Source: Clostridiaceae bacterium (GTDB taxonomy: Bacteria > Bacillota > Clostridia > Saccharofermentanales > Saccharofermentanaceae). From it: a DNA stretch of 64,000 nucleotides. Below are positions 54,161-61,884 of this stretch, piece by piece. How positions within the stretch are numbered: position 1 is the stretch's first letter; every line of letters starts with the position of its first letter. Both the position numbers and the translations under genes were made by a program. The notes beneath the pieces are model-generated. The model had not been told where the DNA came from. It saw only the letters and a program-made list of their open reading frames with translations, and did no database searches. Where the stretch lies: assembly GCA_012718915.1 (NCBI GenBank), contig JAAYBI010000015.1, positions 1 through 64,000 on the forward strand, given 5' to 3'.

Positions 54161-54517
54161 ATGAGAATTAACGAGATCGCATCTTTGCTCAATTCAGAAA
54201 TCTTGGTGGATTCTGACGACGTTGAGTTAGAAATACTGGTCGCATGCGGTTCAGATTTAATGAGCGATGTGATGGCGTTTGCTGGAACAACCAACCAAAT
54301 GATGCTCACGGGGCTTGTCAACCCGCAAACGATACGTACTGCAGAAATGCTGGATGTGAAGGTGGTTGTATTTGTTCGCGGCAAAGTTCCTGATACCAAT
54401 ATGTGTGATTTGGCGAAAGAGAAGGGGATTACTCTTCTTTCCACACCATATTCTCTATTTACCAGTTGTGGCGTATTGTTCAGAGCCGGTATACGTGGGA
54501 AGGAGGAAGAAGTATAG
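54161..54517 (+). CDS. DRTGG-domain protein, first of the redox cluster
   Basis: A 118-residue soluble protein of the DRTGG type (MRINEIASLLNSEILVD, LLNSEI followed by the VACGSDLMSDVMAF core). DRTGG domains are small alpha/beta folds often found with CBS domains and next to FeFe hydrogenase genes in Clostridia; the ligand is unknown. CGGAGG at 54148-54153 sets the ATG at 54161; an ATG at 54104 has no site. The TAG stop overlaps the next gene in the sequence ATAG, so the two are coupled. Confidence 0.8.
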   Translation: MRINEIASLLNSEILVDSDDVELEILVACGSDLMSDVMAFAGTTNQMMLTGLVNPQTIRTAEMLDVKVVVFVRGKVPDTNMCDLAKEKGITLLSTPYSLFTSCGVLFRAGIRGKEEEV

Positions 54518-54936
54518 AACCCTTAATCAGAGAATATCAAATACGGGCGAATGACTTTACACATGCAGGAGAAGCTTCAAGTTCAATGAAGAAATCTTTG
54601 ATGCGTCTTGGTGTTTCTCCGGCGAATGTTAAGCGTGCAGCAATTGCTATGTATGAAGCAGAGATTAATGCTGTCATTCATGGCGGCGGAGGCGTTGCTG
54701 TTGTTTCTGTATCACCGACGGAAGTCAAGATTGAGATTATCGATCAGGGACCCGGAATTCCGGATATTGATCAGGCAATGGTTGCCGGATTTTCTACGGC
54801 TCCCGATACTGCTCGCGAAATGGGTTTTGGTGCAGGTATGGGCCTTCCAAACATAAAGAAAAATGTAGATTCCTTAAACATAGACTCAAAGCCCGCAGTG
54901 GGTACCACCGTAACAATGACCGTTCATTTCAACTAG
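54514..54936 (+). CDS. RsbW-like HATPase protein, apparent ATA start
   Basis: A 140-residue GHKL ATP-binding protein like anti-sigma kinases such as RsbW and SpoIIAB. The N-box is MYEAEINAVIHGG, G1 is IDQGPGIPD and G2 is GFGAGMGLPNIKK. The conserved N-terminus (REYQIRANDFTHAGEAS) begins right after AAGGAGG (54500-54506). The only codon at correct spacing is ATA at 54514, which overlaps the upstream TAG stop. A GTG at 54466 lies inside the previous gene without a site, and the next ATG would remove conserved residues. It is expected to act as a kinase or regulator with the hydrogenase-like protein. Confidence 0.82.
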   Translation: MEPLIREYQIRANDFTHAGEASSSMKKSLMRLGVSPANVKRAAIAMYEAEINAVIHGGGGVAVVSVSPTEVKIEIIDQGPGIPDIDQAMVAGFSTAPDTAREMGFGAGMGLPNIKKNVDSLNIDSKPAVGTTVTMTVHFN

Positions 54937-54947
54937 AGGTTTTCGAA

Positions 54948-56249
54948 GTGGATAGATTGCACAGCGTTTCAATCATACCCGACCTATGTGTTGGGTGTAC
55001 AAATTGCATTAAGGGTTGCCCGACGGAAGCGATTCGAGTCCGAGACGGTAAAGCGGTTATCGATGACATAAGATGCATCGACTGCTCAGAATGCATCAGA
55101 ATTTGTCCGTATCATGCAAAATATGCAAAAACGGATAATTATGAGGCCGTATTCCAAAACAGGAAAAAGCTTAAAGTCGTCGCGGTTGTGTCACCGGTTT
55201 TATATACACAGTTTGCTCGACCTGTTTCACGTTTTGCGGTTCTTGCGGCCGTAAAAAGTCTTGGGTTTGATTACGTATATGAAGAATCAATTGCATATGC
55301 TTCATATTTGGATTCTATAAAAGCTCAAATCCTCGAAGCAGGGGAAGCGACATCACATTTAAGTTCGGACGAGACCATGGACATTCTTCCGTTGGTTTCC
55401 TCCACTTGTCCCGTTGTTGTTCGACTCATACAGATGAAGTACCGTACAATCATTCCAAGACTCATTCAGCTTGTGCCGCCCATGGAATCTGTCGCGTCTT
55501 TTGCCAGACAAGAGCTTGAAGCAGATGGGATAGACGCGTCGTTGATTAGAGTGGTCTATTTTTCTCCGTGTCCTGCTCGAAATACTCAGAAAGCTTTCCC
55601 TTTGGGCATTGCAAAATCATCAGTAGATTTAGTCATCTCGGTTCACGAAGTTTATTCAAGAATCGTTCGTACTATAGAAGATATCAATGTTGGAGAAGCC
55701 GTCGGGCATGATTCGACAATTAGATGTTCAGAATCTGTGTATTTATCTTGTGCAGCTATCGGTGGGGAATCTGAGTCTGTAGGTGTCAGTCAGTTTTTGA
55801 CTGTAGACGGTATCAAAAACGTCATGGATATTCTCAACGAGATTGAATCCGAACATCTTGAAGGCATATCTTTTGTGGAACCGTTTGCGTGTTTTGGAGG
55901 TTGTGTCGGCGGCCCGATGACCGTAATGAATCGCTTTACCGCGACATCAAGATTACGTGAAATCGCCTTCGAAAAAATTCCGGAATCGGCACAAGACTGT
56001 ATCGATCAGGACAAGATTTTTTCTAAGAAATGGTCTGAAGAACTTCCGGATAATAAAGCAATGCAACTCTCCGATGATATTGTTCAGGCAATGAGCAAAT
56101 ATGATCAGATTGATCAGTTGTTATCGATACTCCCCGGGTTGGATTGTGGTGCTTGTGGCGCGCCTTCTTGCGCGGCAATGGCAGAAGATATTGTCCAGGG
56201 GCGAGCTGATTTTTCTGACTGCATAATTTTACGAAAAGGAGACAAATAG
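54948..56249 (+). CDS. FeFe-hydrogenase-like protein, sensory type
   Basis: A 433-residue iron-sulfur protein. Two [4Fe-4S] motifs lie at the N-terminus (CVGCTNCIKGCP at 14-25 and CIDCSECIRICP at 43-54). H-cluster motifs follow: SSTCP with C154, FSPCPAR with C208, and EPFACFGGCVGGP with C315 and C319. All four H-cluster ligands are present, but the Cys used for proton transfer in catalytic enzymes (TSCCP) is Thr153. A C-terminal four-Cys iron-sulfur domain (C400, C403, C408, C425) completes it. This pattern fits the putative sensory FeFe hydrogenases and not a fast catalytic enzyme. GTG at 54948 is the start. It sits between HATPase and DRTGG genes. Confidence 0.85.
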   Translation: MDRLHSVSIIPDLCVGCTNCIKGCPTEAIRVRDGKAVIDDIRCIDCSECIRICPYHAKYAKTDNYEAVFQNRKKLKVVAVVSPVLYTQFARPVSRFAVLAAVKSLGFDYVYEESIAYASYLDSIKAQILEAGEATSHLSSDETMDILPLVSSTCPVVVRLIQMKYRTIIPRLIQLVPPMESVASFARQELEADGIDASLIRVVYFSPCPARNTQKAFPLGIAKSSVDLVISVHEVYSRIVRTIEDINVGEAVGHDSTIRCSESVYLSCAAIGGESESVGVSQFLTVDGIKNVMDILNEIESEHLEGISFVEPFACFGGCVGGPMTVMNRFTATSRLREIAFEKIPESAQDCIDQDKIFSKKWSEELPDNKAMQLSDDIVQAMSKYDQIDQLLSILPGLDCGACGAPSCAAMAEDIVQGRADFSDCIILRKGDK

Positions 56250-56251
56250 AC

Positions 56252-56623
56252 ATGGCATATCAAATAAATCACCCGCTTAAGGTCGAAGAAGTGATAAGTG
56301 CTCTGAGTCTTAACTTGATAACCGATATTTACGATAATAGGGAGGTTAGCACGGGTTACTGCTGTGATATGCTGAGTTGGGTTATATCCAAGCTTGAGGC
56401 CACAGCTTGTTGGTTTACAATTCTTAATAGTTTGAATGTTATCGCTGTTGCAACGCTTTCGGATTGTCCTATGGTAGTAATTACTGAATGCGAAGGACAG
56501 ATTGATCCGAACGTTATTGTTAAGGCCAAAGAGGAACGTGTGGTCATTTGCTCGACACCGATGAATTCATTTATGGCCGCATGTGCACTTCATAATCTTT
56601 TCAACAGTTCGTCAGAGGATTAA
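56252..56623 (+). CDS. DRTGG-domain protein, second copy
   Basis: A 123-residue protein related to the first DRTGG gene (GYCCDMLSWVISKLEATACW, then LNVIAVATLSDCPMVVI). It begins two bases after the hydrogenase-like gene, with AAGGAGAC as its site, and ends one base before the PHP gene, so the three are tightly coupled. The shared CxxDxLSxV region is typical of the clostridial hydrogenase-linked group. The ligand is unknown. Confidence 0.78.
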   Translation: MAYQINHPLKVEEVISALSLNLITDIYDNREVSTGYCCDMLSWVISKLEATACWFTILNSLNVIAVATLSDCPMVVITECEGQIDPNVIVKAKEERVVICSTPMNSFMAACALHNLFNSSSED

Positions 56624-56624
56624 G

Positions 56625-57380
56625 ATGATTCTATCGTGTGACCTTCATATTCATTCCGCGTTGTCACCTTGTGCCGAAGATGACATGACACCAGGCAATA
56701 TCGTTATGATGGCGATGCTTAATTGTCTTGATGTGATAGCCATAACAGACCATGGCAGTTGCCGCAATGTTCGTGCGGCAAAGGATATTGAATATCGATT
56801 GAGATCAGAAGGAAAAAAGCCTCCGATTGTCATTCCGGGAATGGAAATGGAGTGTGCTGAAGGATTTCACTTGCTTGCATATTTTCCGGATATTGAGTCA
56901 TCGTTGGCTTTTGAAGACGTCTATGAGAAAAATAGAATTATTTTGCCTAACAAACCGGATATTTTCGGGCATCAGCTAATCTTTAATTCACTTGATAATC
57001 TGGTTGGCGAATATGATTATCTATTGAGTGTTTCCAGTTATTTGTCGTCAGAAGAACTGACAAAAACAGTCCTGAGTTTCGGTGGTGTTGTTGTTCCGGC
57101 GCACATTGATCGAGACTCCTACAGTATGCTTTCGAGTCTGGGTGCGATTCCTCCGGAATTTTCCGGCAAGATACTGGAAATCAGTCCACGAACAACTGCT
57201 GCTCAAATGATAGAAAAGCACCCGGATATGGACGCTTACATTTTTGTTTCCAATTCAGATGCCCACAATCTGACCATGATAGCTGATCCGGGCTTCGGAT
57301 ATGAGTTTCCAAGCCATTTTCGCAGTGGTTTTGGCGCTAAAGATTTTGTAGTTTCATTGCGAGAACAATCGCATCAGTGA
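56625..57380 (+). CDS. PHP-domain metal-dependent phosphoesterase in the redox cluster
   Basis: A 251-residue single-domain PHP protein. Metal ligands appear in order: CDLHIHSALSPCAEDDM at the N-terminus, ITDHGS, the glutamate after VIPGMEMECAEG, PAHIDRDSYS, and the end motif SNSDAHNLT. It should hydrolyse a phosphate ester, with the substrate unknown. ATG at 56625 is one base after the previous stop, with GAGGA upstream. In related clusters a PHP gene of this kind regularly accompanies the sensory hydrogenase. Confidence 0.85.
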   Translation: MILSCDLHIHSALSPCAEDDMTPGNIVMMAMLNCLDVIAITDHGSCRNVRAAKDIEYRLRSEGKKPPIVIPGMEMECAEGFHLLAYFPDIESSLAFEDVYEKNRIILPNKPDIFGHQLIFNSLDNLVGEYDYLLSVSSYLSSEELTKTVLSFGGVVVPAHIDRDSYSMLSSLGAIPPEFSGKILEISPRTTAAQMIEKHPDMDAYIFVSNSDAHNLTMIADPGFGYEFPSHFRSGFGAKDFVVSLREQSHQ

Positions 57381-57386
57381 TATAAT
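57357..57386 (+). promoter_or_regulatory. Internal promoter before the second HATPase gene
   Basis: TTGCGA (57357-57362), an 18-base spacer and TATAAT (57381-57386), just inside and after the end of the PHP gene, 56 bases before the next start. Confidence 0.5.
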
Positions 57387-57441
57387 TACCGAGGTTAGAG
57401 AAACGTGCATGCTTGTGTAGCAAGCTAATCGGAGGACGGCT

Positions 57442-57990
57442 TTGAGAGATTTGTCTTTGCATATTCTGGATATCTTGACAAATTCGATTGCCGCTAATGC
57501 TAAACTCATGCATATTTCTGTTATCATTCAAGAAGATAGTGATTTGCTCCGAGTGATTATTGCAGATGACGGAGTCGGCATGGACGACGTGTTTCTCAAG
57601 ACAGTGACAGATCCTTTTTCGACGACACGAACGACTCGAAAGGTCGGACTCGGCATTCCTTTGCTTAAGGAATTATGTGAGCTTACGGGCGGATATTTTT
57701 CCATTGAATCTGTTAAAGGCGAGGGCACAAGGGTCGAGGCAGCATTTGTAAATTCATCTATCGATCGCTTGCCGATTGGACGTATAGGTGATAGCATGGC
57801 TCCGGTGTGGTCATCTTACGAAGATCGGGATTTTGTATTGTTGTTTGCTTCGCAGACTAATGGCGAAAGCACAATTGATACAAGATTGATAAAGCAACAA
57901 CTAGATGGTTTACCATTATCAAATCCTGATGTATATATGTTTTTAATTGACTACATCAACGAACAGCAGAATTCAATTTTAGGAGGATAA
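57442..57990 (+). CDS. HATPase-domain protein, second of the redox cluster
   Basis: A 182-residue GHKL ATPase like the C-terminal part of a histidine kinase but with no sensor or phospho-acceptor domain. The N-box is ILDILTNSIAANAK, G1 is IADDGVGMD, and G2 is RKVGLGIPLLKELCEL. About 70 C-terminal residues have no clear match. TTG at 57442 lies five bases after GGAGGA (57431-57436). It ends five bases before the 2Fe-2S gene. It may phosphorylate partners in trans or act as an ATP-dependent switch. Confidence 0.82.
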   Translation: MRDLSLHILDILTNSIAANAKLMHISVIIQEDSDLLRVIIADDGVGMDDVFLKTVTDPFSTTRTTRKVGLGIPLLKELCELTGGYFSIESVKGEGTRVEAAFVNSSIDRLPIGRIGDSMAPVWSSYEDRDFVLLFASQTNGESTIDTRLIKQQLDGLPLSNPDVYMFLIDYINEQQNSILGG

Positions 57991-57994
57991 ACAC

Positions 57995-58357
57995 ATGAAA
58001 TCTTTGGAAGAACTCGCAAAAATTAAGGCACAGGCTAAGGAGGCTATGTCCGCTCGCAATCAGTCAGGCATTCGCGTTGTCGTCGGCATGGCAACTTGTG
58101 GTATTGCTGCAGGAGCCCGTCCTGTAATGAATACTTTGGTTGAAGAACTGAAGCTTCGCGGGGTGTCAGACATCAACGTTACCATGACAGGTTGCCTCGG
58201 ACTATGCAAATATGAGCCCATGGTTGAAGTCATTGATGCTGAAGGAACTAAGACGACTTACATCAAAGTTGATTCCAACAAGGCCAAGAGAATTGTGGCA
58301 GAACATCTTGTGAACGGGCAGGTTTGTGAAGACTTGACGATTGCATCTGTCGAGTAG
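57995..58357 (+). CDS. Thioredoxin-fold 2Fe-2S ferredoxin protein
   Basis: A 120-residue protein of the NuoE/HydC-like thioredoxin-type ferredoxin group. Cysteines are in GMATCGIAAGA, TGCLGLCKYEP and GQVCED, giving four in all, enough for one [2Fe-2S] cluster if the last takes part. In many Clostridia this gene directly precedes the catalytic electron-bifurcating hydrogenase genes hydC, hydB and hydA. Here they are absent and a membrane protein follows. AGGAGG at 57980-57985 sets the start. Confidence 0.85.
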   Translation: MKSLEELAKIKAQAKEAMSARNQSGIRVVVGMATCGIAAGARPVMNTLVEELKLRGVSDINVTMTGCLGLCKYEPMVEVIDAEGTKTTYIKVDSNKAKRIVAEHLVNGQVCEDLTIASVE

Positions 58358-58365
58358 GATATATA

Positions 58366-59127
58366 ATGTTTTGGCATTACACCGGTTTTCGGTTTGAATC
58401 ATTAAAGATAGATACTCTCAAGGCCCGTTGGGCCGCGAGGGTTCTATTTATTGCCATTTTTATTTTGTCTGTTTTGCCCATTTTTTTCCCGGTCGGTAAT
58501 TCGGACTTTTCTGAACTGCTCAATTGGGGAGAGAAGATTCTCGAGCAAGGAGATAGTATATATTCGAGTGTCGATAATAACTCAATGCCTCCTATTACTG
58601 TAGGACATATACTTTATCTTGCCTCGGGATTAGGGTATCAATTACTATCCTTATTTTTTGCTATGTTATATACCGGTCTATATGTACTAAACGACAAATT
58701 CGACTCTCCAAAGAAGATTCTCATTGAAACTTGCAAGAGAATCCCTTCGATTATATTCATTATGTTCTTGTTTATTACACCTTTATTTTTCATTATTGCC
58801 ACGTTGCCGTTTGTCGTTTTGCTCATTCTTCCTATCTTTTATTTTGCTCCTGCGCTCATTTATGACCGGAAAATGCCGGGGTTTGAATCTATGATTCGGA
58901 GTGGATCAATAACGCAAGGCTACAAATTTTCGATATTTTTTAATCTAATGATGCTGAGTTCCCTTAATTATTTTGTGACGTTCTTGTTTTCGTTGGTTTT
59001 AGAAATCGAGTCGAAGGGATTTGCACTAATTGTGGCCTTTTTGGAAGCTTATATGTTGCTGGCGATTGCCAGAAATGTTGGCGTAATGTATCAGTTAGTG
59101 ACGGCTCAGCCAAAAGAGCACGGATAA
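58366..59127 (+). CDS. Multi-pass membrane protein of unknown function
   Basis: A 253-residue membrane protein with about six hydrophobic helices, including RVLFIAIFILSVLPIFFPV, SIIFIMFLFITPLFFIIA and LPFVVLLILPIFYFAPALI. The segment FESMIRSGSITQGYKFSIFF recalls DUF975 proteins, so it may be a distant relative of the gene at 15783. It starts 8 bases after the 2Fe-2S gene and could be the last gene of the redox cluster. The function is unknown. Confidence 0.65.
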   Translation: MFWHYTGFRFESLKIDTLKARWAARVLFIAIFILSVLPIFFPVGNSDFSELLNWGEKILEQGDSIYSSVDNNSMPPITVGHILYLASGLGYQLLSLFFAMLYTGLYVLNDKFDSPKKILIETCKRIPSIIFIMFLFITPLFFIIATLPFVVLLILPIFYFAPALIYDRKMPGFESMIRSGSITQGYKFSIFFNLMMLSSLNYFVTFLFSLVLEIESKGFALIVAFLEAYMLLAIARNVGVMYQLVTAQPKEHG

Positions 59128-59190
59128 GACGAATAGAAGTTAATATTGACATTTTTCAGTGCTCTTTTTGTCTTTTATCTTGCACATACA

Positions 59191-59219
59191 TTGTTTTTAT
59201 TTCGTTTTTCTAATATTAT
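59191..59219 (+). promoter_or_regulatory. Promoter of malic enzyme
   Basis: TTGTTT (59191-59196), a 17-base spacer and TATTAT (59214-59219), 34 bases before the ATG. A TTGACA at 59146 has no -10 partner. Confidence 0.5.
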
Positions 59220-59253
59220 TGTTTAGGCTGATTATTTATTTGGAGGAGATACC

Positions 59254-60426
59254 ATGGACGTTAAAAAAACTGCTATTGAGAAACATACAGAGTGGAAGGG
59301 CAAAATTGAAGTAATCGCCACTGCTCCTGTCGGTACTAAAGAGGAACTTTCAATTGCCTATACCCCCGGTGTTGCTGAGCCTTGCTTAGAGATTTCAAAA
59401 GATGTCGAACTATCGTACAAATATACCCGTCGCCATAATCTCGTTGCGGTTGTTACTGATGGTACAGCGGTTCTGGGTTTAGGAGATATCGGACCGGAAG
59501 CCGGAATGCCGGTTATGGAAGGTAAGTGTGCATTGTTCAAAGCTTTTGGCGATGTCGATGCTTTCCCTTTGTGTATTCGTTCCAAAGAAGTTGATGATAT
59601 CGTGAATACGGTCGCTTTGTTAGCGGGCTCGTTCGGCGGCATCAACTTGGAAGATATCTCGGCTCCGCGTTGTTTTGAAATTGAGAAAAGACTTAAAGAG
59701 ATATGCGATATTCCGATCTTTCATGATGATCAACACGGTACTGCTGTGGTTACTCTTGCAGGTTTGGTTAATGCATTGCGAATCGTTAACAAGAAAATTG
59801 AAGACGTATCCGTTGTAGTCAATGGCGCGGGTGCTGCAGCGATAGCCATCACCAAGCTTTTGATTTCATGCGGATTAAGTGATGTTGTATTGTGTGATCG
59901 TACCGGTGCAATCTTTGAGGGAAGAGATAACTTAAATGATGCTAAGATTGAGATGGCTCTGATCACGAATCGTAAGATGAAGAAGGGCTCGCTGGCAGAT
60001 GTTCTTAAGGGTGCAGATGTTTTCATCGGTGTTTCGGCTCCCGGTGTTTTGACAGCAGAAATGGTAGCGACAATGGCTGACCAGCCAATCGTATTTGCTT
60101 GTGCTAATCCGGTCCCGGAAATTCTCCCCGAAGAAGCACATAAAGCAGGTGTTGCTGTTATGGCTACCGGCCGTTCTGACTTCCCCAACCAGATCAACAA
60201 CGTCCTTGCTTTCCCGGGGATTTTCAGAGGTACACTTGATGTTCGTGCTTCCGATATTAACGACAGCATGAAGCTTGCAGCTGCATATGCAATTGCAGGG
60301 TTGGTATCTGATGAAGAATTAGGTGCAGAATATATCATTCCGGATGCGTTCGATCCTCGAGTAGGTAAAGCAGTTGCAGCGGCTGTTGCACAAGCTGCCC
60401 GTGACTCCGGTGTTTCCAGAATCTAA
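59254..60426 (+). CDS. Malic enzyme (malate dehydrogenase, decarboxylating)
   Basis: Converts malate to pyruvate and CO2 with reduction of NAD(P). The 390-residue short bacterial form has SIAYTPGVAEPCLEI at the N-terminus, VTDGTAVLGLGDIGPEAG, the substrate/metal region PIFHDDQHGTAVV, and the dinucleotide loop VVNGAGAAAIAITKLL. Cofactor preference is not certain. GGAGGAG precedes the ATG. The stop shares one base with the start of the next PHP gene (TAATG). It links C4 acids to pyruvate, alongside citrate synthase and aconitase earlier in the window. Confidence 0.95.
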   Translation: MDVKKTAIEKHTEWKGKIEVIATAPVGTKEELSIAYTPGVAEPCLEISKDVELSYKYTRRHNLVAVVTDGTAVLGLGDIGPEAGMPVMEGKCALFKAFGDVDAFPLCIRSKEVDDIVNTVALLAGSFGGINLEDISAPRCFEIEKRLKEICDIPIFHDDQHGTAVVTLAGLVNALRIVNKKIEDVSVVVNGAGAAAIAITKLLISCGLSDVVLCDRTGAIFEGRDNLNDAKIEMALITNRKMKKGSLADVLKGADVFIGVSAPGVLTAEMVATMADQPIVFACANPVPEILPEEAHKAGVAVMATGRSDFPNQINNVLAFPGIFRGTLDVRASDINDSMKLAAAYAIAGLVSDEELGAEYIIPDAFDPRVGKAVAAAVAQAARDSGVSRI

Positions 60427-61286
60427 TGTTCGAGAGTCAGATGGATTTACATCTTCACAGCATCTATTCTGATGGATCTGATTCACCGGAGCATGTGATG
60501 CGCATTCTAAAAGACAAAAGTATAAACGTATTTGCTTTTGCTGATCACGATACGGATTTCTGGATTGGAGAATGTTCGCTACAGTATCAAAATCTTTCTG
60601 AACAGTTAGGGCTAAAGCTCATTCGAGCGGTGGAACTCTCGACCAGAGATTATTATACAAGTAAAAAGGCTCATCTTCTGGCTTACTGGCCGGAAGGTGA
60701 GTCATTTATTTCGGAAAATCTTAGAAACATCATTGATAAAACGGTTCAGATGCGCAATGAAATTGCGGGTCGACAGATCGACTGTTTGAGTGCTTTAGGG
60801 TTTGGGATTGATTATCAGACAGTACTTCAATCAACATTAACCGGACAAATCTTCAAAAGACATATTATGGAAGCGATTCGTAACACGGGACGTCTATCTT
60901 TGGCAGAATACAGGCAGTTTCACCGGGAGCATTTTGCTAAGGGTAAAGCCTGTTATTTCCCCAAAAACTACCCGGATACCTCGGAAGTTCTAAAAGCGAT
61001 CGTTGATTCAGGAGCGATTCCGGTTCTTGCGCATCCGGGACATAACGATAATTATGAAATCATTCCGCGTTTGGCAGAGCAAGGATTACTCGGTGTTGAA
61101 TACAATCACCCGACACATTCTGATGAAGATAAAATTATTATTAGCAGGTTTAGCTTCAGTCACAATTTGCTCCTCTCGGGCGGGAGCGATTATCATGGAA
61201 AATATTATCGTTCCGGGGTTATCGGCGAATTTGTTGTTCCGAGCATTTTTGCTGAGAAGTGGAAAGATTTGCTCAAAGTTGAATAG
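60426..61286 (+). CDS. PHP-domain phosphoesterase (COG0613 type)
   Basis: A 286-residue metal-dependent phosphoesterase of the group that includes 3',5'-nucleoside bisphosphate phosphatases. Metal ligands lie in DLHLHSIYSDGSDSPE, AFADHDT, IRAVELST, PVLAHPGHND and GGSDYHGKY. The insertion in the middle (RRQIDCL-like helices) is usual for this group. ATG at 60426 overlaps the malic enzyme stop; a second in-frame ATG at 60441 directly precedes the first motif. A 15-base tandem duplication covers its last codons and stop. It differs clearly from the PHP protein of the redox cluster. Confidence 0.86.
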   Translation: MFESQMDLHLHSIYSDGSDSPEHVMRILKDKSINVFAFADHDTDFWIGECSLQYQNLSEQLGLKLIRAVELSTRDYYTSKKAHLLAYWPEGESFISENLRNIIDKTVQMRNEIAGRQIDCLSALGFGIDYQTVLQSTLTGQIFKRHIMEAIRNTGRLSLAEYRQFHREHFAKGKACYFPKNYPDTSEVLKAIVDSGAIPVLAHPGHNDNYEIIPRLAEQGLLGVEYNHPTHSDEDKIIISRFSFSHNLLLSGGSDYHGKYYRSGVIGEFVVPSIFAEKWKDLLKVE

Positions 61287-61303
61287 CACAAAGTTGAATA
61301 GCC
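61274..61303 (+). repeat. 15-bp tandem duplication at the 3' end of the PHP gene
   Basis: CAAAGTTGAATAGCA (61274-61288) is repeated as CAAAGTTGAATAGCC (61289-61303). It duplicates the last two codons and the TAG stop. Confidence 0.9.
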
Positions 61304-61335
61304 TCGAGATTTGCTATGTTTTGAGTTCACATATG

Positions 61336-61344
61336 TGATACAAT
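61336..61344 (+). promoter_or_regulatory. Extended -10 promoter of the Lrp gene
   Basis: TGATACAAT, an extended -10 element 29 bases before the ATG, preceded by the palindrome CACATATGTG. The -35 is poor. Confidence 0.45.
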
Positions 61345-61373
61345 ATTTTGAAAACCTGTCCGGGAGGTTATTT

Positions 61374-61862
61374 ATGTTTGATCGTCTTGAATTACTTCAT
61401 ATTTTAGAGCGTAACGCCAGAATATCTTCACAGGAATTGGCTGTGATGTTAGGTGCCGAAGAGGCCGAAATTATCCATGAACTTGATCAATTGCATGCGG
61501 AGAATATCATTCTCGGGTATTCAACGGTAATTAATTGGAGTAAAACTCAGAGAGAATCTGTTACGGCAATGATAGAGATAAGAATAACGCCTCAGCGCAA
61601 TAAAGGCTTTGATCAGATTGCCTGCCAGTTATTCAGATATCCTCAAGTGACATCGTGCTATTTAATGTCCGGTGGTTTTGACCTCATGTTGATTATTGAA
61701 GATTCTACTCTGAGAGAAGTCGCTTCGTTTATTTCGGATAAAGTCGCGCCAATTGAAGGAGTACTATCAACTTCAACACATTTCATTCTAAAAAAGTACA
61801 AGAGTAATGGCATTGTTTTTGATTCAAAACCCGAAGACAATCGCGAAACTATTATTCTTTAA
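61374..61862 (+). CDS. Lrp/AsnC-family regulator
   Basis: A 162-residue DNA-binding protein. The N-terminal helix-turn-helix (LLHILERNARISSQELAVML) is followed by a RAM ligand-binding domain at about 65-145 (SVTAMIEIRITPQRN, then YLMSGGFDLMLIIED). GGGAGG before ATG 61374 sets the start. It lies 22 bases before an aminotransferase gene, a pairing often seen where the regulator controls the enzyme and senses its amino acid. It probably forms dimers or octamers. Confidence 0.88.
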   Translation: MFDRLELLHILERNARISSQELAVMLGAEEAEIIHELDQLHAENIILGYSTVINWSKTQRESVTAMIEIRITPQRNKGFDQIACQLFRYPQVTSCYLMSGGFDLMLIIEDSTLREVASFISDKVAPIEGVLSTSTHFILKKYKSNGIVFDSKPEDNRETIIL

Positions 61863-61884
61863 TATCATTTGACGGAGTATTTAT

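Noticed and set aside
33841-61342. The 12-mer ACATATGTGATA shared by the regions before the transglutaminase and Lrp genes
   Set aside because: Repeated 12-mers are expected by chance many times in 64 kb, and the two -10 boxes differ.
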